In this document: piece after piece, positions 1-11,000 of the stretch
How positions within the stretch are numbered: the first letter of the stretch is position 1
Layout: each line of letters starts with the position of its first letter
Assembly: GCA_003116995.1 (NCBI GenBank)
Contig: BDSL01000010.1
Coordinates: forward strand, 1,550,001-1,614,000
Source: Yamagishiella unicocca
Lineage: Eukaryota > Chlorophyta > Chlorophyceae > Chlamydomonadales > Volvocaceae
Reading direction: 5' to 3'
DNA length: 64,000 nucleotides
Made by a program: the position numbers and the translations under genes
The notes under the pieces: generated by a model
What the model was told of the DNA's origin: nothing
Database searches by the model: none
Seen by the model: the letters and a program-made list of their open reading frames with translations, nothing else

Positions 1-265
1 GCCACCACCACCACCACCACCACCGCCACCACCGCCACCACCACTGCCACCACCACTGCCACCACCGCCACCGCCACCACCACCGTCACCATCATTTCAA
101 CGTCACCACTGCCACCACCACTGCCACCACCACTGCCACCACCACCGCCACCACCACCACCACCACCGCCACCACCACCGCCACCACCACCGCCGCCACA
201 ACTGCCACCAACACCGCCACCACAACTGCTACCACAACTGCCACCACCACCGCCACCACTGCCAC
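1..265. repeat. CCACCN-type trinucleotide-rich simple repeat
   Basis: An almost pure run of CCACCA, CCGCCA and CTGCCA triplets starts at the window edge and decays near 265. All frames are open by composition alone, so no protein is inferred. The next recognisable sequence is the intron before the exon at 638, so this is probably intronic or intergenic low-complexity DNA. Confidence 0.9.
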
Positions 266-637
266 CCCCATCATTCCGACATCACCATGAGCCGTCGAAG
301 TCCAGCCCGCACAGCGCAGCGTTGACGAGTGGTGCCGCAGCCGCACTCGGACCCCACAACCCGCGGTGTCCGCCGCAGCGGGGTATAAGGCCCCTGGGCG
401 CTAGCTCAGCTCCTCCCCCCCCGGCCCCCTAACCCTGCGGGTCCATTCTCCTGCGCCCGCCCCCGCCTTCCACTACGCGCCTACTCTTCGGCCATCAGCC
501 ATCCGCGCCCCTACCTGCCAGGCGGCAACCCTGCTGACCCCGTCCCCTCCCCTCGCCCGCGCCCAACCCGCTCCCCTCCGCTTTTGCCCGCTTCCAACGT
601 CGTCCTCGCCACTCCCCTCCCCCCCTGGAGCCCCCAG

Positions 638-1921
638 GTTCTGGTCCAGCGAGCTGGCTTCCCGGCTGAGGCTCTGCAGGCGGTGCGCTTCCTGCTGGCC
701 ACCGACCAGGAGGCGGCAGCAGGTGGGCGGGGTGTGTGTGCTAAAATAAACCTATTACCAGGGGGGGCAGACCAAGGGAGTTACAGAAACGAACCAGGGG
801 AGGGAGGGGGGGCGCGAGGAGGCGGGGACGCGGCAAGGCAGGGTGGGAGGTGGAAGAGGGGGAGGCGAGGAGACCCGGTCACACGACATGGGTAAACGGA
901 GGGCAGGAGCCAGCTGGCGAATGGGTGGACAAGGGGCCGGAGCTCCGCCTCGAGTGTCGCACCCGGGTGGTCCTGGTGGTCCCCAGGAGGTGTGAGAAGC
1001 TGGTGGTCCCCGGGAGGTATGAGGAGCTGGGTCCGTGGGCTGAGAAGCGGCCGCAACGACCTGGGGGGGGGAGGGGGCGCAGGTGAACCGGTTGGGGCAG
1101 ATGGAGGAACCCTGAAACCCAGAAGACGTGTCGACCCTCTGCTTGCGCGCCCTCGGCACTCTGGTGCAGCACCCCACGCCTCCTCCCTCCCCATCGCCCG
1201 CGCCCCCCTTCCCCCCACCTCCCCAGGCGTGTCCGCCTTCTCCAAGGCCGGCACCAGCGACCAGGAGGCCCAGCTGGCGGAGGTGGTGGCGCAGGTGGTG
1301 GAGGCGGAGCTGGCGTCGCTGGGCAGCCGCATGGAGGTGGGCGCGCGTGTGCGTGTGTGCGTGTGTATGTGTGTGCGCGTATGTGTCTTGTGGCGGTCAA
1401 GGGGGACAGTGGAAAGGGTCCGGGTTGAGGAGCGAGGTGCGGTAGGCAGGGCACCCCGGCCGTCTGTCGGTGGGCGCAGTGTCCGCCGAAAGTGCGAGGG
1501 ACGAAAGTGCGAGGGACGCCGTGTAGGGTGGAGGGGCGGGGAACGAGAGCTGCTCGGCGAAGGGCGGGAGTCGGTGGGTGGGTTTTCTTGCTGCCATATG
1601 TGTGGTACGGCGCACCGGCTGGGGAGGTCGGGCCTCCGCCAGCTGGGGAGCTCGGGCGCCTCCCTTACCTTTGCGGCACATTGATGACTTCATTTCGTGT
1701 CTTGGGCGCCGACCAACGGGTTCCCCCCCGCAAGCCCCCTCGCCTCACCTCGCCGGTGACACCCCCTGGACCCCCCACAACAGGAGGACCGGGCGGCCCT
1801 GGCAGCAGCGGCGGCTGGCGGCAGGAAGGGGGGGCTGTCGACGACGGAGGCAGCGGCGGTGGCTTTCCGAATGGAGAAGAAGCGGGTGCTGGCGGCGGTG
1901 CTGAATAACATGGGGGCGTGA
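638..1921 (+). CDS. SET-domain protein (Rubisco LSMT/SETD3-type), last three exons
   Basis: Three exons join in one frame: 638-722, 1227-1336 and 1784-1921, with TGA at 1919-1921. Each follows a CAG acceptor; the two donors are GTGGGC. The first junction splits a Gly codon, the second falls between codons. The spliced C-terminus has a helix with VVAQVVEAELASLGSRME, then EDRAAL, a Gly/Ala-rich linker, and AVAFRMEKKRVLAAVL before the stop. Seen against known families, the order TxxEED...L...R...EKxIL is that of the Rubisco-LSMT substrate-binding domain, which follows the SET domain in plant LSMT and animal SETD3 protein-lysine/histidine methyltransferases. The SET domain itself must lie to the left of the window, so activity and substrate cannot be judged. 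The third exon has no ATG and is easily missed. An unrelated Ala-rich helical protein is the main alternative. Confidence 0.55.
1345..1388. repeat. GT-rich microsatellite in intron
   Basis: An alternating GTGTGC/GTGTAT tract lies just inside the donor of the second intron of the SET-domain gene (donor GT at 1337-1338). Confidence 0.8.
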
Positions 1922-3563
1922 GGAACAGCGTTGTGTGGGCGGGGTTGGGGGGGAGGGTGTGGGTTACAAATCCAAAGGAAAAGGGTGCGGGAAAGGTTTC
2001 AGCAACGGTAGCACAGTGGTGGTATTGGCGGGCAGGGCCCCAGGGGGTGGGGCAGCTGGAGTACGGACAACGTACATCCCTAGTGCCGTACAACGTATAT
2101 TACACGGACACTCGCCCGGCGCCACTGCTGGCCCCATCCCACGCCGAATCAATTAGGGCGCCTCCAAGAAAATCGCATCTTCGTGTCCAAGGGCGGCGCC
2201 CGCCAAATGTCCGCCCCCCAGCTAAACAACAACAGCCGCAGCGGCAGCGCCTTACTAGGGATGTGCAGGCTGGCGGGGTGTGCAGGCTGGCGGGGTGTGC
2301 AGGCTGGCGGGGTGTGCAGGCTGGCGGGGTGTGCAGGCTGGCGGGGTGTGCAGGCTGGCGGGGTGTGCAGGCTGGCGGGGTGTGCAGGCTGGCGGGGTGT
2401 GCAGGCTGGCGGGGTGTGCAGGCTGGCGGGGTGTGCAGGCTGGCGGGGTGTGCAGGCTGGCGGGGTGTGCAGGCTGGCGGGGTGTGCAGGCTGGCGGGGT
2501 GTGCAGGCTGGCGGGGTGTGCAGGCTGGCGGGGTGTGCAGGCTGGCGGGGTGTGCAGGCTGGCGGGGTGTGCAGGCTGGCGGGGTGTGCAGGCTGGCGGG
2601 GTCGGCATTGCCATGACGTACGGCAGGGTAGGGTAAGGGGGGATAAATGTATCCCCCGCGGGGCGCTGTGGTTGGTGGACGCACACTGTGGTGGTGGTGG
2701 GCGTGGTGGTGCGCCTGCGCGTGTATGCGTTGTGCGTGGGGCGGGATTGAGAGGGGCGGGCCGGAGCGGCTGCGGAGAGGCCGCTCAACCAGGAGCCCGG
2801 CAGCTGCGCGAGGGGTATTGGGAGGGGTGTTGGGAGGGACGCCACCTCCGCAGCCGTGTGCGTCGACACCGCCCACACGATCGGACCACACACGGTAGAC
2901 CGATGGCCCGCCGCGAGAATGTGAGTGGCCGCAGCGGGCTCGGGGGGGCCGTCACGGGCGGCGGTTGCGTTTGTTATTCCAACTCGCGGCTCTCAAGGCC
3001 GCGCCAGCCCCAAGGAGCCTCCGTCCCGTCCCCTGGGTCGACCAGTGCGGACCCGAAGCTCGTCATGGCGGGTGTCCGTGCACGTCGAGCGCCGGGTGAT
3101 GGTGGGTGGTGTCGCAAGGGCGGGGAGAGCCCAATGGGCAGAGCCGTGGTGGGGACGCGACGGGGTCGTCCGCGCGAGCCCTTTTCGGGATTGTTTGCTG
3201 AGCCCGGGAACTTAAAAAGGAGAAATGGCAGCGCGCGGATTTTCCCTCCTGGCGCTGAGATGCGCAGCGCTTTACTGTCGCGGGCAGACCTTCGCGATGT
3301 CGTCACAGAAAGGGACCTCCTTGATGATGGTGCCATACCGTAACAGTGTACGCGCGGTTTCAACCGTCGCATCACTAATATTTTTAGAGATGTAATTGAC
3401 GCATAACCTATGCAGTGATTCTTACGTTTAACGAACCACCTTGCCGCGCTGTGGAAGCTCGCACGCAACACTTCCGCCTGCAGTCCCTTCTCAACGCACC
3501 GTCCATCCTCTGCCCGCCTATCCGCGCCTTATCCGGCCCCCAAATTCAGCCTACGGCTTCCCG
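1922..3563. other. Intergenic, no gene seen apart from a minisatellite
   Basis: Between the SET-gene stop and the zinc-ribbon start I see the 17-bp minisatellite (2262-2601) and GC-rich sequence with chance open frames. No splice-consistent coding sequence was found. Any promoter of the zinc-ribbon gene should lie in the last few hundred bases, which become less GC-rich after about 3340. Confidence 0.5.
2262..2601. repeat. 17-bp minisatellite, 20 copies
   Basis: The unit TGTGCAGGCTGGCGGGG is repeated 20 times with no visible variation. Because 17 is not a multiple of 3, each strand reads all three frames in turn and all stay open, which creates spurious long ORFs with a 17-residue period. 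Confidence 0.95.
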
Positions 3564-3905
3564 ATGTTCTTCTTCTTTGTCGGCGGCATCTCTCCGAGGA
3601 CAGTGCTTCTGCGCCAGCTCGCGCAGCGCTGCGCCAACTGCGGCTCGCAGGCCGTGCGTGAGGAGCGGATCGACCACGTACTTAGCCTGTTCTTCATTCC
3701 CGTGTGGACCGTCAGCAAAGGGAGCCCTTACCTAACCTGCGGCGCCTGCGGCTGGACGTCGCTGGAGGAGGGCCCCGCCCTGCCCGCGCCGCTGCGCCTG
3801 CCCACCAGGCTGACGCCGCTGCTGGGCTCCTGCCCCTCATGCCTCCAACCCGTGCAACCCGACTTCGCGTTCTGCCCCTCCTGCGGCCGGCGCTTGACGT
3901 ATTGA
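3564..3905 (+). CDS. Zinc-ribbon (zinc-ribbon-15-like) small protein
   Basis: A single-exon ORF of 113 residues. The start is placed at the ATG giving MFFFFVGGISPR, because this N-terminus is characteristic of a small eukaryotic zinc-ribbon family (MFFFFVGG followed by a Cys pair); upstream in-frame codons look like untranslated sequence. Four CxxC pairs are visible: C23/C26, C59/C62, C90/C93 and C104/C107, the last in PDFAFCPSCG, matching the family's C-terminal motif of Pro-Asp-Phe before the final Cys pair. Between the first two pairs is a hydrophobic LSLFFIPVW segment, also typical. The pairs probably bind two zinc ions. Length and architecture agree with plant and fungal members, whose function is not well defined. 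It has no introns, unusual for this window. Confidence 0.85.
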   Translation: MFFFFVGGISPRTVLLRQLAQRCANCGSQAVREERIDHVLSLFFIPVWTVSKGSPYLTCGACGWTSLEEGPALPAPLRLPTRLTPLLGSCPSCLQPVQPDFAFCPSCGRRLTY

Positions 3906-4480
3906 GGCACGTGAGTCTGGGGACGGAGTCGATCAGGCGACCGAGGCCTGGGCCGCCGCGCCGATGTCATCGGCGTCGGGGACAGGGAGGCCACGAAAGC
4001 GCTCACATGTGGCGGTGAGCCCTCAGCAGCAGGGCGTCGTCACGCCCTTCCGGCTGGGTATCGTCACGTCGTTGCGACTCACCAACCACTTTGCGTTGAG
4101 CTGTTGGTTATCGCGTTTCCGGTGGCATTGGAGTTGTCGTGAAGAGGCTGCATGTCGGCTGTTTGGGGGGGGCTCCTTGGCCCACCGGTCGGTACAATCG
4201 GCGATGGCGTATTCCCTAGCAGCCCTGCAGGTTAGTTGAATATTTGGTCGCGTTTCTTTTGCTCCTCTATTTGCGGTGTGGTACGGTGCATAGGAGCGCA
4301 GGCAGGTGTCGTTATGGGAGCTCCCAACCCGACTTGAGGTCACACCTGCAAGCCACCATTTGCTGCCGCCTTACTTGGCTCTTCGGCCTGCTTCGGCTCC
4401 CACCCCGACCAACATGCGAGGCCCCCATCCGACCTGCTCAGCCCCTCGCAGTGTTCGAGCAGCAAAGTAGCGCGTACACC

Positions 4481-4620
4481 AGCGGGGCAGTACATCAGCA
4501 GGGCAGTACATCAGCTGGGCAGCACATCAGCGGGGGCAGTACGTCAGCATGGCAGTACATCAGCTGGGCAGCACATCAGCGGGGCAGTACATCAGCGGGG
4601 CAGTACATTCAGCGGGGCAG
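4481..4620. repeat. 16-bp minisatellite, degenerate
   Basis: About eight to nine copies of a unit close to GGGGCAGTACATCAGC, with substitutions (AGGGC, TGGGC, CATGGC) and small indels. One late copy has an extra T (ACATTCAGC). Confidence 0.85.
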
Positions 4621-5167
4621 CGCAGGTAAGGAAGTATGCCAGCCCGACGCTAGGCGACCGACCCATGGGTCGATGAAACTCTGCAAAATGCCGCTCTGCA
4701 GCAGTTTTACTGCACCTTCTGAAATCACCGCAACCCCCACCCAGAATTCCGCCTGCGTAGTGACCACGGCAGCATTCCGCAAATCCTGGGCAGTGCCCTA
4801 CAGCCCCGCATAGGGACGCATCGCCGGGGGTTCTGCGAGCCTGCTAGGAAAATCTGGCCTTGCTGCATGTTGGGCCTGAGTGCTGTCAACCCGGTTGACA
4901 TGCACGAGGCCGCTTCGGGGCAGCCGCACCGTAACTTGATTGCTGCTCCCAAGGGCGGTCTCAGCAAGTCGCGCGAGGTTTAGATTAGATCGACCCCCTA
5001 AACATGATTGCTTACAGCGTGTGCATACACACTTTGGTGCCTCCCTGGATGGCCCGCAACTCGCCCAGCGTGAACAGCACAGAAGCTTGTACATGCAGCA
5101 AGGCCCTACATGTGCGGTCAGGGTCAGCTCCCTCAGCTAGGTGGACAGCTTGTCCCGGAGGCCCATC

Positions 5168-5262
5168 AGGCTCGCACCCACCGCACCGCCACACCCGCCA
5201 CACCTGCACCGCACCGCCACACCTGCACCGCACCGCCACACCTGCACCGCACCGGCACACCT
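5168..5262. repeat. 19-bp minisatellite
   Basis: Three clear copies, plus edges, of the unit ACACCTGCACCGCACCGCC, with a diverged last copy (CCGGCACACC). Confidence 0.85.
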
Positions 5263-5658
5263 GCCGTTGCTCAACAACAAAACCACACTGCCGGTCCGCT
5301 CTCCGTCCATCCCATGTGAGCCGCCTTACATCTCAATACCTAGCCCCTGGCCATCTGGAGCCATCCTCATCCTGCGTCAGTACCGCATCCTTGGGCTTGG
5401 CTGGGCAACTCCAACGTCTCTTCACGCGACTGTCGTGCACCCTACCACATCACGCGCACACAGCTTCCTCACTCTTCAGCCCATCGCTTGGTGGTGGGGC
5501 AGCACATGCAAGGACCTCACCGCCAACCCGGCAGCCGCCCCGGTTTTATTGCAGGTGCTGCTGGCCGCTGACCTGCCTAGCTGCTATGTCCACGGGAAGG
5601 AGCAGGGCCCGTTAAGAACCGGCCTGTCCAGGACGCCACCCCACCATGCCGCCGTAGC

Positions 5659-8071
5659 TCAAGCTGCCCAGTCAATCTGATTAAGCGTCACATGCGGCGG
5701 CAAATTCTTGAAGTCGCTCGGCTGCTGCACCAGCTCCACCAGGTGTCGCAGCAGCCCCAGCTCGCTGACGACCCCACCGTCAGGGCCCTGGGCCCCCCGG
5801 CCGTCCCAGATGCCCTGCAGCACCTGGCGGTGGATATCACCGATGGAGGTGGAGGGGAGATGTAAGGCGGCAGTAAGCAGTGGGGGCGAGTGGGAGGCAA
5901 CAAATGCACGTGCTGCGACACGTACGTGCTGGAGTGCCAACACCGATGCACTCATGGCCGCAACCTGGTACCGACCTCCGAGGCTCTCGATCCACCCGCA
6001 GCAGCACCACAACATGTCACGACATGACGCAAACATGCACGCTGCTGGCTGGGGTAGACGCTATCCGACTATCGCTACCTGAACCGTCATGTGGTAGGGG
6101 CGATGTGGAGGCGCCGGTAGGCTGCAGATACGATGATGCCTCACCTTCTGCAGGGATTTGAAGTACGTAGACCTTTCATAACAACAATCTTCAAGACCTG
6201 CCATGGGCGCCACCTCCAGCGCACCGACCGGGCCCCCCTCAGCCACGGACCTGACCTGACCGCAGCCACCACCGCAGCAGCAGCGCCTGCTTCCTTGGAG
6301 CACTCAACAATGACTGAGGCGGTGGCAGCCGGCAGCACCTGGTAAGACGCAAGGCAATTACCGGCCTGCCCGCCCAGCCAGCGCATCCAGCATTCCATGA
6401 CTTCGGGAGCCTTGGCCTGCATGCCGATGTAGGGCCCCATCAGAAGCAGCATGGGCCCGGTGGAGAACCAAGTGCTGATGGAAACCGGCTGACTTGCACA
6501 TCCACCGCTGCCGCTGCTGCTGCCAGCCCCCTCACCGCCGCCGTCATTCCCATCGGAAGGCTCAGAGGACGAGGCCACCAAATCCCGGACCACAAGCTGC
6601 GCCACCGTTGCTAGTGTTGGTGGTGGCGACAGGAGTCGTGATTGCTGTGGCTGGGTAGCTCCGGCCACTACCACTGCCGAGGTTGTGGCTGGCTGCGCTG
6701 GCGGTGGCGCTCCACCAGGCGTCGCCCACACAGGTGGTTCGGTGCATTCACGGAGCTGCAGGATCACTCGGCTGATCCTACTTGACATCAGACGTATCTG
6801 CCCCGGCTTCCCCAGCAGCTCTACAGCCTTCATCGCCGCATCTGTGTAAATGTCGAGAATACCCACCTCCACCTTGTCGCACAGCTTTAGCAGATCCCGC
6901 ACCGGCTGCAGCTCTGGCTGCTCCAGCGGATCATCCGTCCGCGTCCAAACCGTTTCCAGCTCTAGACAGCTTAGACGCTGCGGCTGCTGACCCCCAAGTG
7001 ATCGGCAGGCTAAGAGCTCTGCCGCTGCTCGGGCAACCCCAACTAGGTCAAAACATTCGTCGCCGGAAAATTCCCGATCAAAACGAATTCTGGGAATGTA
7101 CGAGCCTCGACCAACACGAATTTTGGAAATGTACGAGCCATGCAGGTATACATGCATGCTGAGATGGTGCGACTCATTCATGTCCTCATCGTCGTTTGGT
7201 ACTTCCAAGTCCAATAGGCCCAGTTCCTTCAGCGAGGCTGGCAGGTTGTCCAGCAGCTCAACCAAGCTTACACCAGCCGCAACTCCATCACCGTCGGCTG
7301 CCAAAGGTAGCGTGTAGTGCCGCAGTTTCAGGCTTTCAAGCTGGTGCAAGGCCTGTATGCCATTTACCGCCCGCCAGCTCAGCCCGCCCAAAGCAACTCG
7401 GTCAATGGTGAGGGATCGCAAGCTCCCACCTGCCAGGTTGCCGATGCAGTCCAAGGCATGGCTGCTGGGAAGGACTAGCTCCTCCAATTGTGGAAGTAAA
7501 GCTGCCAAGCTGTCGTACATGACCTGCTGCTGCAGTAAGTCGTACGACATTCCGTACGCGTTCCCCAAGTCTACGCCCCGCAGGTTGGGCAGGTACATTA
7601 CCAGGATGGGGACACAGGCCTCTGTGTTCAATGGCACTTCGGTTGAACGATACGTCAAGACCTCAAGCTTGGTGATGCGCTGCCTGGCGGTCAGCGCCAC
7701 AGCGCCACACCGCTGAACGGCAGCGCCGCCAGGGATGCTGCCGAGTCCGCCCCGTCCGCGGCAGCTGGGTAAAGATGCACAGCCAGCGAGTGGCAGCTGG
7801 GCCAGCGGGCAAGCGAAGGCAGGTGACCCGCAGCCCAACGTTCCCGGTCTGCCGCCCTCACGGACAGCTTCAGGTGCTGCACGTTCTCATCAATGTGTTG
7901 GCGCAGCGCTCGGAAAGACAGGCGGGCTGGGCCGAGGCAGCGATATAGCTTCAGGTGGTCGATTAGGCCATTAGCAGGCTGGCAGAGAATGGACAGCACG
8001 TGGTCAAGGCTGGTGGCGCCTGGTGCACCAAGGCTGCGGGCCATGGGACCCCGTGGCCACTGTGTCCACAC
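5659..8071 (-). pseudogene. LRR-like volvocine family protein, frame broken twice
   Basis: Reading from 8071 down: an N-terminal segment with HLKLSVRAADRERWAAGHLP, then leucine-rich stretches (LPNLRGVDLGN, LPQLEELVLPS, SLRSLTIDRVAL, LHQLESLKLRHY, LKELGLLDLEV), a Ser/Gly-rich linker, and a terminal exon at 5659-5823 ending in NQIDWAA. The last intron is 5824-6144 (donor after CTGCAGAAG, acceptor CCAG), phase 0 on both sides. The long frame is interrupted twice: by a direct 8-bp duplication at 7693-7708 (AGCGCCAC twice) and a direct 5-bp duplication at about 6251-6260 (CTGAC twice). Each places the reading frame out of register with conserved sequence on its far side. The relic at 23.3 kb lacks the 8-bp duplication and reads straight through that point. 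The family resembles lineage-expanded Chlamydomonas LRR-like proteins of unknown function. It is either a recent pseudogene or carries assembly errors. Confidence 0.65.
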
Positions 8072-11000
8072 GCGTCGTACTCAGGACACTTCAACGCTGC
8101 CAACTTATAATTCGAAAGTAGTCAAGGCCGGGGCGAAGTGAATTTCATCTATGAATCGGTATAATCCTCCTGCGCAGCGGCAACAGCCGGGGAGGCGGCA
8201 AAGCAGGGAAGAGGGCTGTGAACGCGACCGTTGCTTGGCTAACCGGTTTTGGAACCGTTTCGTCACGGGTTGTAACTTCGACCCCTAGATGTTCCCTGCA
8301 GCCATCTGCACCCCCGAAGCAGTGCTCACGAATGGACAAGCATCGGCGAGCAGCGGGCATCCCAGTGCGCACGACCCCAACCCCCTGTTGCTGTCGCCGG
8401 CAATCCTCCACGTTTGCAGCAGGTTTCTACTGGTATGCTTGTTCTGTTACGCGACCCACGCAGCCCTGCATACCGCGACGCAAGCTTGGACGCACAACGC
8501 CTGCGGCACAGGTTGATCCTGGCGAGCCCCTTGGCACAGAGATGGACCCGAATATGCTGAAGCAGAATGCGACAGTTACATTGGAGGCTGAACGCAGAGC
8601 GACACTTCTCGGCATATGCGGACGACCACGCACAAAAGGGCGGCACCCCGTAGGCTCTGCGCAAAGCAGTGCTATTTAAGTTCCACTTAGGTGTCCTATA
8701 TTTTTTTAAGACGCGCGGCTTGTAAGCCTTGGTCGCAATACCGGTAACTCAGTTCGCAATATCAGTTCGCAATATCAGTTCGCAGTACCGGTAACTCAGA
8801 TGTGGGCTTTACACCCAAGTGGACAATATTAACATTGCATTGTTAACATATGGCAGGAGCGCACACAAAAAGGCCTGCAGGCTCTCAATCATTGCTCCAG
8901 ATCCAGTACGAGTACCTGAAGGCCAGGGTTTTACTCAATATCCCTTAAAGACCAAGAGCTCGGTTCGCATCCATGCACCTCACAACGCGTCTGGTGCGGA
9001 AATAGGTAGTTTGCGTCGCAAGAGGGCGCTGTGCTCGCTGTCCTGGTTCGATACCAAGCCGGCCGCCGATCGCTGATGAACTCGCCAAAGCGACATACGG
9101 CGGGCCAAACGCAGACCTTACTCCCATGCTTACTTTGCCATGCGCGGGGTTCCTCCCCTAAGCTACCGCTGCGCAAGGCCCAACCAGCAGATCCGGCGGT
9201 GAGGGAGCCGCAGGTGCGGTCGCTGTCCCGGTCGGATGGCTCGCTGGCTCGTGGTGGCGGGACACAGCACCGGGCGAGGAAGCCAGCGAGCCAGCCTCCC
9301 TGGTTCCTACCTTCCATCCCCCGCCTGCTGCCGCACCGTGGGGCTCCCAGACACCTTAGCCGCCCTCACCAACCGCAACCACCACCGTACAACCAACCAG
9401 CCGTGCACCCCTCCCTAGCCTGCTCTCCTCCCACCTCCGGATGATGACCAACACTACCCCATTACTGCTGCTTGACTCAGCAGCCACCGCTCTCTCCCTT
9501 GATCTCTTCACCGTCCTGAGCCTGCGCCCAAGACACCAAATGTAAGGCAGCGATACAGCCGCACCGATGCTAGCCAAGTGACTGCGCAGGGTACGCTTGT
9601 AGTTTCCAGAAGAGAGGTAACGATGTAATGTTTACATGCACATCATGCCGGCATGTATCAGAATAAAGCTCAACGTTCAAGGTAAGTCTAGCAGGGAGGG
9701 GGGCCTGGGGCGCCCGAGTGAAGGGCACGAGGGGGCAGAGACGGGAGTAGAGAAGCTTGGGGTGATCCGGAAGGACACACGGCGGCGTAGGATCGCCCAT
9801 TGGCGGCTTGCGTGGTCAGTGTTGGAAGATTATGGGTACGCCTGGTGGGGCGGTCGTAGGGTCTTGAAGGGGGAGCGGTTGGTAGTTCGTTTCACTGCCG
9901 CACACGGGTCGCGTACGTGTCGTACAAATAAATGACGCGGGGTGGTGTGCGTGTGTATGTGTGTATAGGCGCATGCAGCTACGGGTGCTATGCCCCATGC
10001 AAACACATGCAAACACATGGCTGCTGTGGGAGAATTAAATACGAGTAGCTGCGGGGCGAAGGGGCTCCGGGCACCATGCACGGAGCTCGCTTCCGTTGGC
10101 TTCCTGTTTCGGGTGTGGGTTCAAGCAGCTCTGCGTGGGTTGCGGGCGCTGGGTTATGGGCTGGGCTGACCTGTTTCGGGTATGGATCTAAATCATATGT
10201 ATGTGGGTGGCGGAGCTGAACATGTCGGTTGAGTCGGGAACGGGGTCGAGGCCTACATGCGTGGCACACGCTGAGCCAGTCGGGTTGATTCGAGTATGGA
10301 CTGGATGGCCACACGGATGGAGGATGCTATTTCAGGAGGACTGGGCTGACCCCGATTCGTGTCTGGGATCAAGCCATGCGTGGCTGGTGTACATCCTTCA
10401 GCTGGAGTGGACTGGGCTGGGCGGAGAATGGCAGGAGCAATGAAATGGCAGTTTGAATTGGCTTGAGCAGGCATCTGTGAAATGGACTTGGCTTAACTGT
10501 TGAGTGGGGCTAAATAAAAGAACCGGTAACTCGACTCGGGAGTTGTAGTGGGTGCATTACCTTCGGACACCGGGACGCGCGCGCATGCTACTGGACTAGG
10601 GTGGCCGGCCACACACACGGACGCGACGATGGTGGGTGCAGTGACGAAGAAGAACGAGTAGGCTATATGGTGGAGCGCAAAGCAGAGAACAGGGATGGCG
10701 AACGGGGAAGCGATGCCGCGGGATGCCCTGAGGGCTGGCGACGGCCCATCCCATCTCAGAGACCGATCGTTACCTTGAAAAAAAGACCATTCGATTGACA
10801 CTGGCATCGAGTCGATACAGCTAGCAGCCAGCTTCCCCCCCTTTATACGCTTGTCGCAGCTCCCTTTCCCGCATGCTTCGCGATGCTGGCCGTCGGTTCC
10901 CCCTATCCGCGCTGGCCAGGTGAGTCCTCCACCGCGACTGACCGCGACTGGCGCTCCCACTCTGTTTATACTGTGCGCTTGTTTGTCGACCGTTAGCGTG

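Larger units (their letters stand above)
3906..5658. other. Intergenic with two short minisatellites
   Basis: Apart from the tandem repeats at 4481-4620 and 5168-5262, I see no coding sequence with convincing splice sites. Open frames here lack family resemblance. Confidence 0.5.

Noticed and set aside
92..346. Val/Ala-rich 84-residue ORF
   Set aside because: Pure product of the CCACCN triplet repeat read on the minus strand.
2100..3343. Long ORFs of up to 386 residues through the 17-bp minisatellite
   Set aside because: The repeat lacks stops in every frame; flanking sequence shows no coding character.
9031..9520. Possible tRNA-like GTTCGA words in gene-poor regions (also near 46480 and 60217)
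   Set aside because: No cloverleaf with acceptor, anticodon and T stems could be drawn around any of them by eye.
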